A stretch of 64,000 nucleotides of DNA from Bacteroidota bacterium (GCA_016718035.1 JADKEK010000001.1:186001-250000); one strand, 5' to 3'; counted from the first letter of the stretch, positions 10,580 to 20,324 are shown. Numbers and translations: made by a program. The notes: generated by a model from the sequence alone, not told the origin.

Positions 10580-10600
10580 TTCTTTTCATACTTGAATTAT

Positions 10601-10632
10601 AACCCATTGGTCGGCAGATTGATGGGTTTTTT
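10601..10632 (+). terminator. Terminator of the small DNA-binding-like gene
   Basis: AACCCAT at 10601-10607 pairs with ATGGGTT at 10622-10628 across a 14-nt loop, followed by six T. It lies 22 bp beyond the stop codon of the 10313 gene. Confidence 0.65.
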
Positions 10633-10706
10633 GTTTTCAGTCACCGCCCTGCAGTTAGGAAAACCTTGTTTCACCATATTTATAATCCCGTGATCTCCTT
10701 AAAACT

Positions 10707-10730
10707 AAAAAAAGCACCCCTAAGGATGCT
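10707..10730 (-). terminator. Terminator of sucC
   Basis: On the minus strand AGCATCC pairs with GGGTGCT (one mismatch, loop TTAG, plus-strand 10713-10730), followed by a run of seven T (plus-strand A run at 10707-10713). It begins about 23 bp after the sucC stop. Confidence 0.75.
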
Positions 10731-10752
10731 TTTTCAGTTTTAATATAGTTAG

Positions 10753-11943
10753 TTAGCCGACAGCTTCTTTAACCAAATCAGCTGCTTCTTTTAAGAGAAT
10801 TGCTGAACGCACTTGTAAACCACTGTCATCTATCATTTTTTTCGCTTCTGTAGCATTAGTTCCTTGCAAACGAACAATGATTGGAACGCTAATATTACCA
10901 ATTGATTTATAAGCATCGATAATACCTTGTGCAACCCTGTCGCAACGAACAATACCACCAAAAATATTCACCAAAATTGCCTTTACATTAGGGTCTTTTA
11001 AAATGATATTAAAGGCAGTCTCAACACGTTTTGCATCTGCTGTACCTCCAACGTCGAGGAAGTTAGCCGGACTACCACCGCTGGATTTAATAATGTCCAT
11101 TGTTGCCATTGCTAAACCGGCGCCATTTACCATACAACCAACATTACCATCCAATTTCACAAAGTTTAAACCGGCTTCACCTGCTTCAACTTCTGTAGGG
11201 TCCTCTTCAGTAATATCGCGCATAACTGCAATATCTGGGTGGCGATATAATGCATTGTTGTCAATTACACATTTAGAGTCAACAGCTATGATTTTATTAT
11301 CTGAGGTTTTTAAAACCGGATTTACTTCTAAAAGTGAACAGTCGTTGCCAACATAAGCATTGTAAAGGCTGGTAGTGAATTTCACCATCTCTTTGAAGGC
11401 ATCACCGCTAAGACCAAGGTTAAATGCAACTCTGCGCGCCTGAAAAGGCATTATACCAACGCTGCTATCAATCCACTCTTTATGTAGTTTTTCAGGTGTA
11501 TGTTCTGCCACTTCTTCAATGTCCATACCGCCTTCTGTAGAATATACGATTACATTTTTGCCTTTTTCACGATCAAGCAAAACACTCATATAAAATTCTT
11601 TAATCTCGGTGGCACCCGGATAATAAACATCCTGAGCAATTAGCACTTTGTTTACGCGTTTGCCTTTTGCTCCTGTTTGGGGAGTTACCAATGTAGCGCC
11701 TAAAATGTTGCCGGCTTTTTCTTTCACGTCATCCAAGCTTTTAGCCACCTTAACACCACCCGCTTTTCCGCGTCCACCCGCATGTATTTGAGCTTTTACC
11801 ACCCAAATGTTAGTGCCGGTTTGAGTTTGCAGCTGACGTGCAGCTTCTACAGCTTGTTCAGGTGTGTCAACAGGTATACCTTCCTGTATTTTAACGCCAT
11901 AACGTTTTATGAGTTCTTTACCTTGATATTCGTGCAGATTCAT
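10753..11943 (-). CDS. sucC: Succinyl-CoA synthetase (ADP-forming) subunit beta
   Basis: 396 residues, the normal length. It starts MNLHEYQGKELIKRYGV and has the ATP-grasp region (VKAQIHAGGRGKAGGVK), the conserved LLEVNPV segment, and the C-terminal CoA-ligase domain with LDVGGTA and NIFGGIVRCD. With the alpha subunit, SucD, it forms succinate, ATP and CoA from succinyl-CoA in the TCA cycle. sucD is not adjacent, which is common in Bacteroidota. The gene is monocistronic with its own terminator. The ATG lies 13 bp after an AT-rich stretch; no alternative start is needed. Confidence 0.97.
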   Translation of the reverse strand: MNLHEYQGKELIKRYGVKIQEGIPVDTPEQAVEAARQLQTQTGTNIWVVKAQIHAGGRGKAGGVKVAKSLDDVKEKAGNILGATLVTPQTGAKGKRVNKVLIAQDVYYPGATEIKEFYMSVLLDREKGKNVIVYSTEGGMDIEEVAEHTPEKLHKEWIDSSVGIMPFQARRVAFNLGLSGDAFKEMVKFTTSLYNAYVGNDCSLLEVNPVLKTSDNKIIAVDSKCVIDNNALYRHPDIAVMRDITEEDPTEVEAGEAGLNFVKLDGNVGCMVNGAGLAMATMDIIKSSGGSPANFLDVGGTADAKRVETAFNIILKDPNVKAILVNIFGGIVRCDRVAQGIIDAYKSIGNISVPIIVRLQGTNATEAKKMIDDSGLQVRSAILLKEAADLVKEAVG

Positions 11944-12190
11944 TTTCGTTTATATTTTGCGCAAATATATTAATAAGCAGCCTGAGTTTGATGTTTTGTG
12001 ATGTTGATTTACCGGAATATTTAACAGTTTGTTTAAAATTACCGTCAAAATTGCCTATACCAATGGTTTTCAGCCATTTAGTGATTCTGACTAGGACAAG
12101 AAAATATCATAATTGTGTAAAATTGGGTTTCAGGTGAAGGAGGTATTGCTATTCACTATAATTTTGTTGTTGTATCAGCGTTATTAGCAT

Positions 12191-12574
12191 ATGAAATACG
12201 GAATATTTGTAATCGTTTTAATCGTCGCAGGACAGGCTTACGGGCAACAAACAAAAATGGATGTTCGCTCTTTGTTTCAATTGGCTCAATCTTTTTCTTC
12301 TCAACAATCATTGCAGCCGGCAGACCAACCTGCCATTTCAACTTCGGGAATAAATTACAGTGTAGAAACATCTCAACCGGATGCAGGAACAGATATCCCG
12401 ACAATTACGAGTGGTGCTTTGGACAATTCATGTGATGTGGTTGTTCAAGAAGAATTGGTTGCAGGACGTTTAGGTTCCAACGAAAATAAAATCACAGGAT
12501 TCTCCGCTAATTTCGATAAGATTAAGGGTTGGCTGGCTTCACTCTTTCATAAAAAAGAGTTGGATAATAACTGA
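12191..12574 (+). CDS. Small secreted protein of unknown function
   Basis: 127 residues with a convincing signal peptide (MKYGIFVIVLIVAGQAYGQ, predicted cut after YGQ). The mature part is Ser/Gln/Thr-rich and low in complexity (AQSFSSQQSLQPADQPAIS), then an acidic stretch and a final FDKIKGWLASLFHKKELDNN amphipathic tail. No domain is recognised. The coding pattern and signal peptide favour a real gene over chance; the overlapping minus-strand frame at 12156-12404 looks like a shadow. It stands alone between sucC and dapB. Confidence 0.6.
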   Translation: MKYGIFVIVLIVAGQAYGQQTKMDVRSLFQLAQSFSSQQSLQPADQPAISTSGINYSVETSQPDAGTDIPTITSGALDNSCDVVVQEELVAGRLGSNENKITGFSANFDKIKGWLASLFHKKELDNN

Positions 12575-12807
12575 TATAGATAGTCAGTTTTTTCATGCCT
12601 TAAAAAATCGCTGTTTAGTTTTTTCTGTGTTTAGGCAACTTTGACAATCCTTGATTGACTGGATTTTATTTTTTGCAATTAGATTAACGCATAAAACAGT
12701 TTAATAATTTCGGCTCATTGCCGAACAAAAAATGTTTACCTTATTTACATACATTAGTCATTCCATTTTTAAAAAACCTATCGTATTTTTATCCTAAATT
12801 GAATAGG

Positions 12808-13608
12808 ATGAAAACCAAAATTTGTATCGCCGGAGCTACCGGAAAAATGGGTTCACATTTGTCGAAAGCCATAGCCGAAACTGCAGATATGACCATTGTA
12901 AGTGCTTTGGCAAAAAACTACAATCAGCAGGATTTAGGGACTGTTTTGAACCTGAAAAATATTGATGCGCAAATTTTTGATGATATTATTTTTGCGCTCA
13001 AAAAGAAACCTGAAATATTAATTGATTTTACGCATGCTGAAGTGGTTAAACGCAATGTGATTTATGCTATTCAGGAAAAAGTAAATGTGGTAATTGGCAC
13101 CAGCGGTTTAACGGAATCTGATTTTGAAGAGATAAATGCTTTGGCATTGGAAAATGGAGTAGGCGTAATTGCAGCGGGTAATTTTTCTTTATCTGCGGTA
13201 TTAATGATGCAATTTGCAGAAATGGCAGCCAAACATTTTCCTAGTTGGGAAATAATTGAATACAGTTATGATGGCAAACCCGATGCACCAAGCGGAACTG
13301 CAAATGAATTAGCGGGTCGGTTAGCTAAAATTAAATTGCCCGAACAAAAGGTACCATTAAATAATGTAGTCGGCAAAACTGAAAGCCGCGGAGCGAATGT
13401 TGAGGGCACACAAATTCATGCTGTGCGCTTGCCGGGTTTCAACAACTCATGTGAAATTATTTTCGGAACCGGAGCAGAAAGACTAAAAATACGGCATGAT
13501 GCCATTGACCCAACAAAACCTTATATAGACGGGGCTTTGCTGGCAATGCGCAAGGTGAATGGATTAAAAGGATTGTATCGCGGGTTAGATGCTGTAATGA
13601 AATTGTAA
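12808..13608 (+). CDS. dapB: 4-hydroxy-tetrahydrodipicolinate reductase (active-site His pair replaced)
   Basis: 266 residues from the ATG at 12808, where MKTKICIAGATGKMGSHL gives the Rossmann GxTGxMG motif; the longer frame from 12718 adds 30 unconvincing residues. The enzyme reduces 4-hydroxy-tetrahydrodipicolinate with NAD(P)H in lysine/DAP biosynthesis. Conserved parts: LIDFTHAE, VIGTSGLTE, AAGNFSL, KPDAPSGTA and ERLKIRHDA. Unusually, the E-x-HH-x2-K-x-DAPSGTA motif reads EYSYDGKPDAPSGTA, so the two His (159/160 in E. coli) correspond to Ser153 and Tyr154, while Lys157 and the SGT loop remain. It may be a divergent but functional DapB, or a related reductase. Confidence 0.88.
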   Translation: MKTKICIAGATGKMGSHLSKAIAETADMTIVSALAKNYNQQDLGTVLNLKNIDAQIFDDIIFALKKKPEILIDFTHAEVVKRNVIYAIQEKVNVVIGTSGLTESDFEEINALALENGVGVIAAGNFSLSAVLMMQFAEMAAKHFPSWEIIEYSYDGKPDAPSGTANELAGRLAKIKLPEQKVPLNNVVGKTESRGANVEGTQIHAVRLPGFNNSCEIIFGTGAERLKIRHDAIDPTKPYIDGALLAMRKVNGLKGLYRGLDAVMKL

Positions 13609-13675
13609 TTAAATCTTATTACGAAACAGCAATTACAAAATTTGAATTAAGTAATACAATTTTTAATTCGAATAA

Positions 13676-14551
13676 TTAACCAATTATTAAAGAGCGCATT
13701 GAAATTGAACCTGCTGTAGTTTTATCATTAAAAAACCGAAGCGATTCATTTTTTTCCTGCAGTGCTATAGTATACAACAATGGTAAATAATGGTCGTTAG
13801 TTGGAACAGATAATTCTGCTGCTTTACCCAATGTTTTGTAATTTATAATTGGCGTATGGTCGCCCTTTTCTAAAAGCTCTTTTATCTTAGTATCAAATTC
13901 TATCGCCCAGTCAAATGCAACATCTTGCATGGTAAATAAACGTAAATTGTGGACAATATTTCCACTGCCAATAATTAAAACACCTTTTTTTCTCAATGCC
14001 TTTAATTCCTGTGCTAATTCGTAGTGATATTGTGGTTGTTGGTAATAATCAATACTCAATTGAAATACCGGAATATTGGCAGCGGGAAACATTTTATTTA
14101 ATACACTCCAGCATCCGTGGTCCAAACCCCATTCATTGTCGAGTTCTACTTTGGTTTTAGTGATTAATTGCTGGGTAGTTGTTGCAAATTCAGGTGAGCC
14201 CGGTGCGTTATATTGCACGTCAAATAACTCCTGCGGAAATCCTCCAAAATCGTGGATAGTTTCCGGGTTGGCAACGGCACAAACCCTTGTGCCTCTGGTT
14301 AACCAATGTGCCGACACACACAATATGGCTTTTGGCACCGTAAGTAATTTTCCGGTGGCTGCCCAACCTTGACTAAATTCGTTGTCCTCAATAGCATTCA
14401 TTGGGTTGCCATGGCCGACAAATAATACCGGCATGGTGACGTCTGTTTCTTCTGAAAACTGATCTTTAAATTGATGTAGTTGCATAGAGCTCAATAATCC
14501 TAATCCCCCAAAACCGAGGGCGCCTGCTTGTATAAATTTCCGGCGTTTCAT
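13676..14551 (-). CDS. ygiD: DODA-type extradiol dioxygenase (YgiD-like) with Tat-like leader
   Basis: 291 residues. The body matches the 4,5-DOPA extradiol dioxygenase (LigB superfamily) family. The probable metal and catalytic residues are His47 in FVGHGNPMNAI, His82 in SAHWLTRG, His100 in IHDFGGFP, and the His of DHGCWSVL. The N-terminus MKRRKFIQAGALGFGGLGLL has twin Arg plus a hydrophobic stretch, so it is likely exported by Tat or kept as a membrane anchor; the E. coli homologue has no such leader. The physiological substrate is unknown. The gene is convergent with dapB and divergent from the thioesterase gene. Confidence 0.87.
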   Translation of the reverse strand: MKRRKFIQAGALGFGGLGLLSSMQLHQFKDQFSEETDVTMPVLFVGHGNPMNAIEDNEFSQGWAATGKLLTVPKAILCVSAHWLTRGTRVCAVANPETIHDFGGFPQELFDVQYNAPGSPEFATTTQQLITKTKVELDNEWGLDHGCWSVLNKMFPAANIPVFQLSIDYYQQPQYHYELAQELKALRKKGVLIIGSGNIVHNLRLFTMQDVAFDWAIEFDTKIKELLEKGDHTPIINYKTLGKAAELSVPTNDHYLPLLYTIALQEKNESLRFFNDKTTAGSISMRSLIIG

Positions 14552-14720
14552 TAGTAGGTAAAATTAATTAAATATTTCGATATATATATGTATATACATA
14601 CAATTTAAACTCATGGTGGCCTAAAAAAGTTCAAAAGTGGAATTTTGAGGTAAAAAATGCCGTTTTAACCTACCAAATGCGTTATTATGATTTACCCAGG
14701 TTAAAAAACAGCTGCAATTA

Positions 14721-14749
14721 TTGTCACCACCGATAAGTTATTACCTTTG
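14721..14749 (+). promoter_or_regulatory. Bacteroidota-type promoter of the thioesterase gene
   Basis: TACCTTTG at 14742-14749 matches the -7 consensus TAnnTTTG exactly. TTG at 14721-14723 lies 18 bp upstream in the -33 position. The start codon at 14769 would give a leader of about 16 nt. Confidence 0.6.
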
Positions 14750-14768
14750 TGCCTCAACCTATAAAGTT

Positions 14769-15281
14769 ATGAGCAGTAAAAAAGTTGCCGATTCATTTAC
14801 CACATTTACCGAAATTGTTATGCCCAACGACACCAATCCGATGCATAACCTGATGGGAGGCAATTTGCTGAAATGGATGGATATTGCCTGTGGTATTTGT
14901 GGTGGTAAACACGCCAACAAAATTGTGGTTACTGCTGCAGTAGATAACGTTTCATTCAGTCGCCCGATTAAAATTGGTGATATCGTGACAATTACCGCTC
15001 AGGTTACCAGGGCATTTAATACCAGTATGGAAATTTTTGTGGAGGTTTTTAAAGAAAATTTCCGCTCATCTGAAAAAGTAAAATGTAATGAGGCATTTCT
15101 CACTTTTGTAGCCTTAGATGATGATGGTCGCCCGGTGACTATTCCTGAATTAATACCGGAAACAGAGGATGAAAATCGCCGCTTCATTTCGGCATTGCGT
15201 CGCCGCGAATTACGCTTAGTGTTAGCAGGAAGAATGAAACCGGAAGAAGCAAAAGAATTAAAAGAGATTTTTTTACAGTAA
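14769..15281 (+). CDS. Acyl-CoA thioesterase, hotdog fold (YciA/BACH type)
   Basis: 170 residues from ATG 14769; the promoter at 14742-14749 rules out the upstream start at 14721. It hydrolyses acyl-CoA to free acid and CoA. The hotdog signature is clear: MPNDTNPMHNLMGGNLLKWM has the DTN (Asn23) and the following GGxLLxWMD with Asp38 as the probable catalytic acid. The central VTAAVDNVSFSRPIKIGD and the C-terminal RRELRLVLAGR complete the family pattern. It is cytoplasmic, monocistronic, and has no second hotdog domain. Confidence 0.9.
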   Translation: MSSKKVADSFTTFTEIVMPNDTNPMHNLMGGNLLKWMDIACGICGGKHANKIVVTAAVDNVSFSRPIKIGDIVTITAQVTRAFNTSMEIFVEVFKENFRSSEKVKCNEAFLTFVALDDDGRPVTIPELIPETEDENRRFISALRRRELRLVLAGRMKPEEAKELKEIFLQ

Positions 15282-15657
15282 CTTCTTCTTGTATTATCTA
15301 ATTATTTTGAGTTGATATTCAGCATTATTATTTAAAACAAAATAAACAGCATAGCCAAACAAAGCCGGCCTTAATGTTGCCATTTTAATTGCTCCATTTT
15401 TCTACAAGTCAATAGCAAGCAATAGATTTATTGATATCTATTTCATCGTATTTGTATTAAAACCATGTTTATAATTACCCGAAGTTGTGTTATAACAACC
15501 GCACAATACTTAGCACCTAATTCTAGATTCAAATTGTCACCGGATTGACTTTTATCACCTCTGTAAATGACGTCTGTCATGTGGTGTAAACTGATTTCTT
15601 GGGAGGTTTACTTCAATTTCGGGTCAGCCCGTAGTTTAACCACCAAAATCGTAAATT
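15282..15657 (+). other. 376-bp intergenic region before nifJ, no gene seen
   Basis: No reading frame with coding character and no copy of the large intergenic repeat was found. It contains an imperfect palindrome around 15484-15499 (GTTGT and ACAAC arms) and an AT-rich stretch. No clear TAnnTTTG box precedes nifJ, so the nifJ promoter is not assigned. The length leaves room for regulation of nifJ. Confidence 0.5.
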
Positions 15658-18600
15658 ATGTCAGACATACTTGAAAATGTAAAACCACTTGAAACTGCTC
15701 AAAATGAGATAGAATCACCGGTTCGCGATATTATGGATGGCAATGAAGCAGCTGCTACCATTGCTTATAAAACCAATGAAATTTGTGCTATTTATCCCAT
15801 TACGCCGTCATCGGCAATGGGCGAATTTGCTGATGAATGGTCCTCAAAAGAGCTGACAAATATATATGGGCAAGTGCCTAAGGTTATAGAAATGCAAAGT
15901 GAGGCAGGTGCTGCAGGTGCCATTCACGGTGCTTTAACAGGTGGAGCTTTGTCTACCACCTTTACCTGTTCTCAGGGTTTATTGCTCATGATTCCCAATA
16001 TGTATAAAATTGCCGGGGAATTAACACCAACAGTATTTCATATTGCTGCAAGGGCATTAGCCACTCATGCCTTGTCAATTTTTGGTGACCATAGCGATGT
16101 TATGGCATGTCGCTCAACCGGTTTCGCCATGTTGTTTGGTAATAATTCACAGGAGGCAATGGATATGGCATTAATTGCACAATCCGCTACATTAAAATCA
16201 CGTATTCCTTTTTTAAATATTTTTGATGGATTCCGCACTTCACATGAATTAACTGAGGTGGAAATAATTCCGGATAGTGTTATTCGCAAAATGATCAATT
16301 TAGATGATGTGATGGCACATCGCCGTCGCTCATTAAATCCGGCCAATCCTTTTATTAAAGGTACTGCTCAAAATCCGGATGTATTTTTTCAAAGTCGCGA
16401 AGCTGCCAATAAATATTATTTAAATGTGCCTTTTGTGGTGGAACAAACAATGCAACAATTTGCACAACTCACCGGTCGCAAATACAAATTATATGAATAT
16501 TATGGCGCAGAAGATGCAGAAAAAATAATCATCATTATGGGTTCCGGTTCCGGAGCTGTTCATGAAGTTGTTGATTATTTAAATGCAAACGGTCAAAAAA
16601 CCGGTGTGCTCACCATTCGTTTATTCCGACCATTTTATATCGCTTCATTCATTCAGGCTGTTCCTAAATCTGTGAAAAAAATCGCTGTTTTAGACCGTTG
16701 TAAAGAACCTGGTGCAATTGGTGAGCCACTTTATTTAGATATAATTAATGCCTTTAACGAAGGATGGGATTTACCATCTCCGAAAATTATTGGCGGTCGT
16801 TATGGTTTAGCATCGAAAGAATTTAATGCGGCAATGGTGAAAGCAGTATTTGATGAACTGGATGCCCCAAAACCTAAAAATCATTTTACAATTGGAATTA
16901 ACGATGATGTTACCAATACCAGTTTGTCGGTTGATCAAAGTTTTTCATTAGAAGCTCAACATTATTTCCGCGGATTATTTTTCGGACTAGGTGCAGATGG
17001 TACTGTAAGTGCGAATAAAAATTCCATTAAAATTATTGGTGATGTAACCGGTGATTACGTGCAGGGATATTTTGTTTATGATTCGAAAAAATCGGGAAGT
17101 TTAACTGTCTCACATCTGCGCGCAGGAAAAGAACCAATACGTTCAACTTATTTGATTAATTCAGCCAACTTCATTGCATGTCATCATTTTAATTATATGA
17201 AAAAATACGACATCTTGAAGGATGCAGAACAGGGTGCAACATTTTTGTTAAATGCACCCTATCCGAAAGATGAAGTATGGTCGATGTTGCCTGAAAAAAT
17301 TCAAGAGGAAATTATTCATAAACAATTGAAATTATATGTAATTAATGCAACTGCTGTAGCAAAAGAAACCGGCATGGGTTCGCGCATTAATACCATTTTA
17401 CAGACCTGTTTTTTTGCCATTAGTAATGTAATGCCAAAAGAGGTGGCAATAGGTAAAATAAAATCAGCCATTTATGAATCGTATTATAAAAAAGGGGAGA
17501 AGGTAGTTCAAAAAAATTATGAAGCAGTAGATAAAACACTGGAAAATTTATTTGAATTAGATTATGCGCAATATGCTATCGGTAAAATTCAGATTGACGC
17601 TCCGGTTCCAGATAATTCACCTGATTTTGTTAAATCGGTATTGGCGAAAATTATTGCCGGAGAAGGTGATGGATTGCCGGTTAGCGCTTTTCCAGTGGAT
17701 GGATTGTATCCTTCAGGAACAACCAAATTCGAAAAAAGAAATATAGCAGAAAATGTTCCGGTTTGGGATGCTGATTTATGCTCTCAATGCGGTAAATGTT
17801 TCCTCATTTGCCCGCACGCTGCTATTCGTTGTAAAGTATATGAAAAAGAAGAATTACAACATGCGCCTTCAACATTTAAATATATTGACCCAATAGGAAA
17901 AGAGTTTTATAAAGACCATGAAGCTTATACCTTACAAGTGAGTGTAGAAGATTGTACTGGATGTAACTTATGTGTGGAATATTGTCCTATAGAAAGTAAA
18001 ACTCAACAGGGACATAAAGCAATTAATATGGTTGATAAAATGGAATTGGTGGAACCTGAACGCGAGAATTGGGATTTCTTTTTATCGTTACCGGATATCG
18101 ACAGAACTAGAGTAAATAAAAACACTGTAAAAGGCACTCAGTTTTTACAACCATTATTTGAATTCTCAGGAGCTTGTGCTGGATGCGGTGAAACACCATA
18201 TTTAAAATTGCTCACTCAATTATTTGGTGAAAGAATGATTGTTGCCAATGCGACTGGTTGCTCATCTATTTTTGGTGGTAATTTACCAACTACACCTTGG
18301 TCGCAAAATAATGAAGGCGAAGGGCCAGCCTGGGCTAATTCATTGTTTGAAGACAATGCCGAATTTGGTTTGGGTATTAAACTGGCGACAGATAAAAAAC
18401 GTGAAATTGCGAGACAATTATTATCAGAAATGCGTGATGAAGTAGGTGTGGGGTTGGCAGATAATATTTTGGCCGTACATGAAACTGATGAAAGTGCAAT
18501 TAAGAATCAGAAAAAAGATATTATCGAACTGAAAAAGAAATTGCGCGATATTAATCACACCAATGCAAAAATATTATTACAACTCGCTGATTTTCTGGCT

Positions 18601-19239
18601 GAAAAATCTATCTGGATTATAGGTGGTGATGGTTGGGCTTATGATATTGGATTTAGTGGTTTAGACCACGTGTTATCAACCGGTGAAAATGTAAATATTT
18701 TTGTGTTAGATACAGAAGTATATTCTAATACCGGGGGACAAAAATCCAAAGCATCACCTTTAGGTGCAAGTGCTAAATTTTCGATAAATGGAAAACGCAC
18801 CGGTAAAAAAGATTTGGCATTGCAGGCAATAGCACATGGAAAAGCTTATGTGGCGCAGATTGCAATGGGTGCTAATGATATGCATACAGTAAAAACAATT
18901 CAGGAAGCTGAAGCCTATCCTGGTCCATCAATAATAATTGCATACAGTCATTGTATTGCACATGGTTATGATATGTGTCACGGTAACGACCAGCAAAAAA
19001 ATGCGGTGAATTCCGGTTATTGGCCATTGTTTAGATATAATCCGTTGAAAGCAAAAGGTGAACGTTTTGTGTTAGATTCCAAAGCTCCAACATTGCCATT
19101 AGGTGAATTTATGTATAATGAAAATCGTTTCAATTTAATTAAAGCAAAAGATGCGGAATTGGCTGATTCATTTTTACATGAAGCGGAGCACGATATACAT
19201 GATAGATACGAGCGATTGAATTTATTAAAAGGGTTATGA
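15658..19239 (+). CDS. nifJ: Pyruvate:ferredoxin (flavodoxin) oxidoreductase, single-chain
   Basis: 1193 residues, the usual length of the fused homodimeric enzyme, which converts pyruvate and CoA to acetyl-CoA and CO2 with reduction of ferredoxin. Domain order: the pyrimidine-binding domain (YPITPSSAMGE), the gamma-type domain, two [4Fe-4S] clusters (CSQCGKC from about residue 708 and CTGCNLC from about 766), and the C-terminal TPP domain with its own Cys set (CAGCGETPY from about 840). The last includes GGDGWAYDIG, and LDTEVYSNTGGQ completes the thiamine site. All cluster cysteines are present. The alternative first-half duplicate frames are shadows. Oxygen-labile family, so it points to low-oxygen metabolism at times. 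Confidence 0.97.
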   Translation: MSDILENVKPLETAQNEIESPVRDIMDGNEAAATIAYKTNEICAIYPITPSSAMGEFADEWSSKELTNIYGQVPKVIEMQSEAGAAGAIHGALTGGALSTTFTCSQGLLLMIPNMYKIAGELTPTVFHIAARALATHALSIFGDHSDVMACRSTGFAMLFGNNSQEAMDMALIAQSATLKSRIPFLNIFDGFRTSHELTEVEIIPDSVIRKMINLDDVMAHRRRSLNPANPFIKGTAQNPDVFFQSREAANKYYLNVPFVVEQTMQQFAQLTGRKYKLYEYYGAEDAEKIIIIMGSGSGAVHEVVDYLNANGQKTGVLTIRLFRPFYIASFIQAVPKSVKKIAVLDRCKEPGAIGEPLYLDIINAFNEGWDLPSPKIIGGRYGLASKEFNAAMVKAVFDELDAPKPKNHFTIGINDDVTNTSLSVDQSFSLEAQHYFRGLFFGLGADGTVSANKNSIKIIGDVTGDYVQGYFVYDSKKSGSLTVSHLRAGKEPIRSTYLINSANFIACHHFNYMKKYDILKDAEQGATFLLNAPYPKDEVWSMLPEKIQEEIIHKQLKLYVINATAVAKETGMGSRINTILQTCFFAISNVMPKEVAIGKIKSAIYESYYKKGEKVVQKNYEAVDKTLENLFELDYAQYAIGKIQIDAPVPDNSPDFVKSVLAKIIAGEGDGLPVSAFPVDGLYPSGTTKFEKRNIAENVPVWDADLCSQCGKCFLICPHAAIRCKVYEKEELQHAPSTFKYIDPIGKEFYKDHEAYTLQVSVEDCTGCNLCVEYCPIESKTQQGHKAINMVDKMELVEPERENWDFFLSLPDIDRTRVNKNTVKGTQFLQPLFEFSGACAGCGETPYLKLLTQLFGERMIVANATGCSSIFGGNLPTTPWSQNNEGEGPAWANSLFEDNAEFGLGIKLATDKKREIARQLLSEMRDEVGVGLADNILAVHETDESAIKNQKKDIIELKKKLRDINHTNAKILLQLADFLAEKSIWIIGGDGWAYDIGFSGLDHVLSTGENVNIFVLDTEVYSNTGGQKSKASPLGASAKFSINGKRTGKKDLALQAIAHGKAYVAQIAMGANDMHTVKTIQEAEAYPGPSIIIAYSHCIAHGYDMCHGNDQQKNAVNSGYWPLFRYNPLKAKGERFVLDSKAPTLPLGEFMYNENRFNLIKAKDAELADSFLHEAEHDIHDRYERLNLLKGL

Positions 19240-19301
19240 TAGCCGGGAAGGCGGGAAGAAGGGAAGTTACGGGGATTAGTTTTTTCCGCTATCTCCCTTT
19301 T

Positions 19302-19483
19302 TCCGCGTGAAACAAAACATGGTTCACGCGGAGACGCGAAGTTTGTTGGAATGTATTATGTGTGATATGGTTTGTTTTTAAGTGCGCAAAGTTGATAAAC
19401 CAATTAAACCTTTGAATGCTTGAAATGGTTTTTGATTTGAACTAAGCGCATTAAACAGAAAACTTTGGGCCTTTGCGAGAACC
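19302..19483 (-). repeat. Degenerate copy of the ~175-bp compound palindromic repeat, inverted orientation
   Basis: TCCGCGTGAA (19302-19311) and TTCACGCGGA (19323-19332) form a perfect 10-bp stem. The following TATGTGTGATATGGTTTG, a degenerate inner core (AAGTGCGCAAAGTT) and GCCTTTGCGAGAACC at the right end match, in reverse complement, the copies at 25.5, 31.2, 34.8 and 56.3 kb. It fills the gap between nifJ and panB. Confidence 0.75.
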
Positions 19484-19496
19484 AAAAATTTAATAA

Positions 19497-20324
19497 TCAA
19501 TACTCCTCCATCTCATTTGGGAAGTCGTTGGTTTTTACGTCGTTGATATATTGCCCAACACCTTTTTTGATTTCATCATATAAATTGAAATAACGTCATA
19601 AAAAGCGCGGTTTAAATTCTTTGGTGATACCAAGCATATCGTGCATTACTAAAACCTGACCATCAACTTTACCACCGGCCCCAATTCCAATAACCGGAAT
19701 ATGCAATTGTTTGGCAACCTTTTCGCCCAGACTTGCAGGTATTTTTTCAAGGACTATCGAGAAACATCCTAATTTTTGCAATAAATCAGCATCCTCACAC
19801 AATTTTGCAGCTTCATCTTCCTCAGTCGCACGAACAGTATAAGTGCCGAATTTATAAATCGATTGAGGAGTAAGCCCAAGATGTCCCATCACAGGAATTC
19901 CGGCACTCAGTATGCGCTCAACCGATTCTTTTACTTCGCGGCCACCTTCCAACTTAACTGCATGTGCTCCGGACTCCTTCATGATACGAATTGTAGAATC
20001 CAAGGCCACTTTTGAGTTACCCTGATAAGAACCAAAAGGTAAATCTACAACCACCAAACACCGCTCAATTGCTCTAACCACACTGGAAGCATGGTAAATC
20101 ATCTGATCCAGCGTAATTGGCAATGTAGTTTCATGCCCGGCCATTACATTGGAGGCACTGTCGCCAACCAATATCACGTCAACACCCGCATCATCCAATA
20201 TTTTAGCCATACTGTAATCGTAAGCAGTTAACATCGAAATTTTTACCCCATGCTCCTTCATTTCCTGAAGGGTATGTACTGTTACGCGTTTCACTTTGCC
20301 AAAATCGGGAGTTGCTGCAGACAT
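19497..20324 (-). CDS. panB: Ketopantoate hydroxymethyltransferase, interrupted by an in-frame TGA
   Basis: The first 242 codons (19599-20324) encode a standard PanB: TAYDYSMAKILDDAGVD, LVGDSASNVMAGHETT, VVVDLPFGSYQ, VMGHLGLTPQ, IGIGAGGKVDGQVLV. PanB makes ketopantoate from alpha-ketoisovalerate and methylene-tetrahydrofolate for pantothenate/CoA synthesis. The frame then meets TGA at 19596-19598 after EFKPRFL and continues in the same frame for 32 codons, RYFNLYDEIKKGVGQYIND followed by VKTNDFPNEMEEY, ending in TGA at 19497-19499. This tail is the normal PanB C-terminus (family consensus R-R-Y near this point), so a single Arg codon has become TGA. Error, nonsense mutation or readthrough (TGA-C context) are all possible. 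Confidence 0.93.

Noticed and set aside
19497..20324. TGA reassigned as a sense codon, or selenocysteine
   Set aside because: nifJ, rseP and the 10313 gene use TGA as normal stops here, and the position in PanB homologues is Arg, not Cys; no SECIS-like context was noted.
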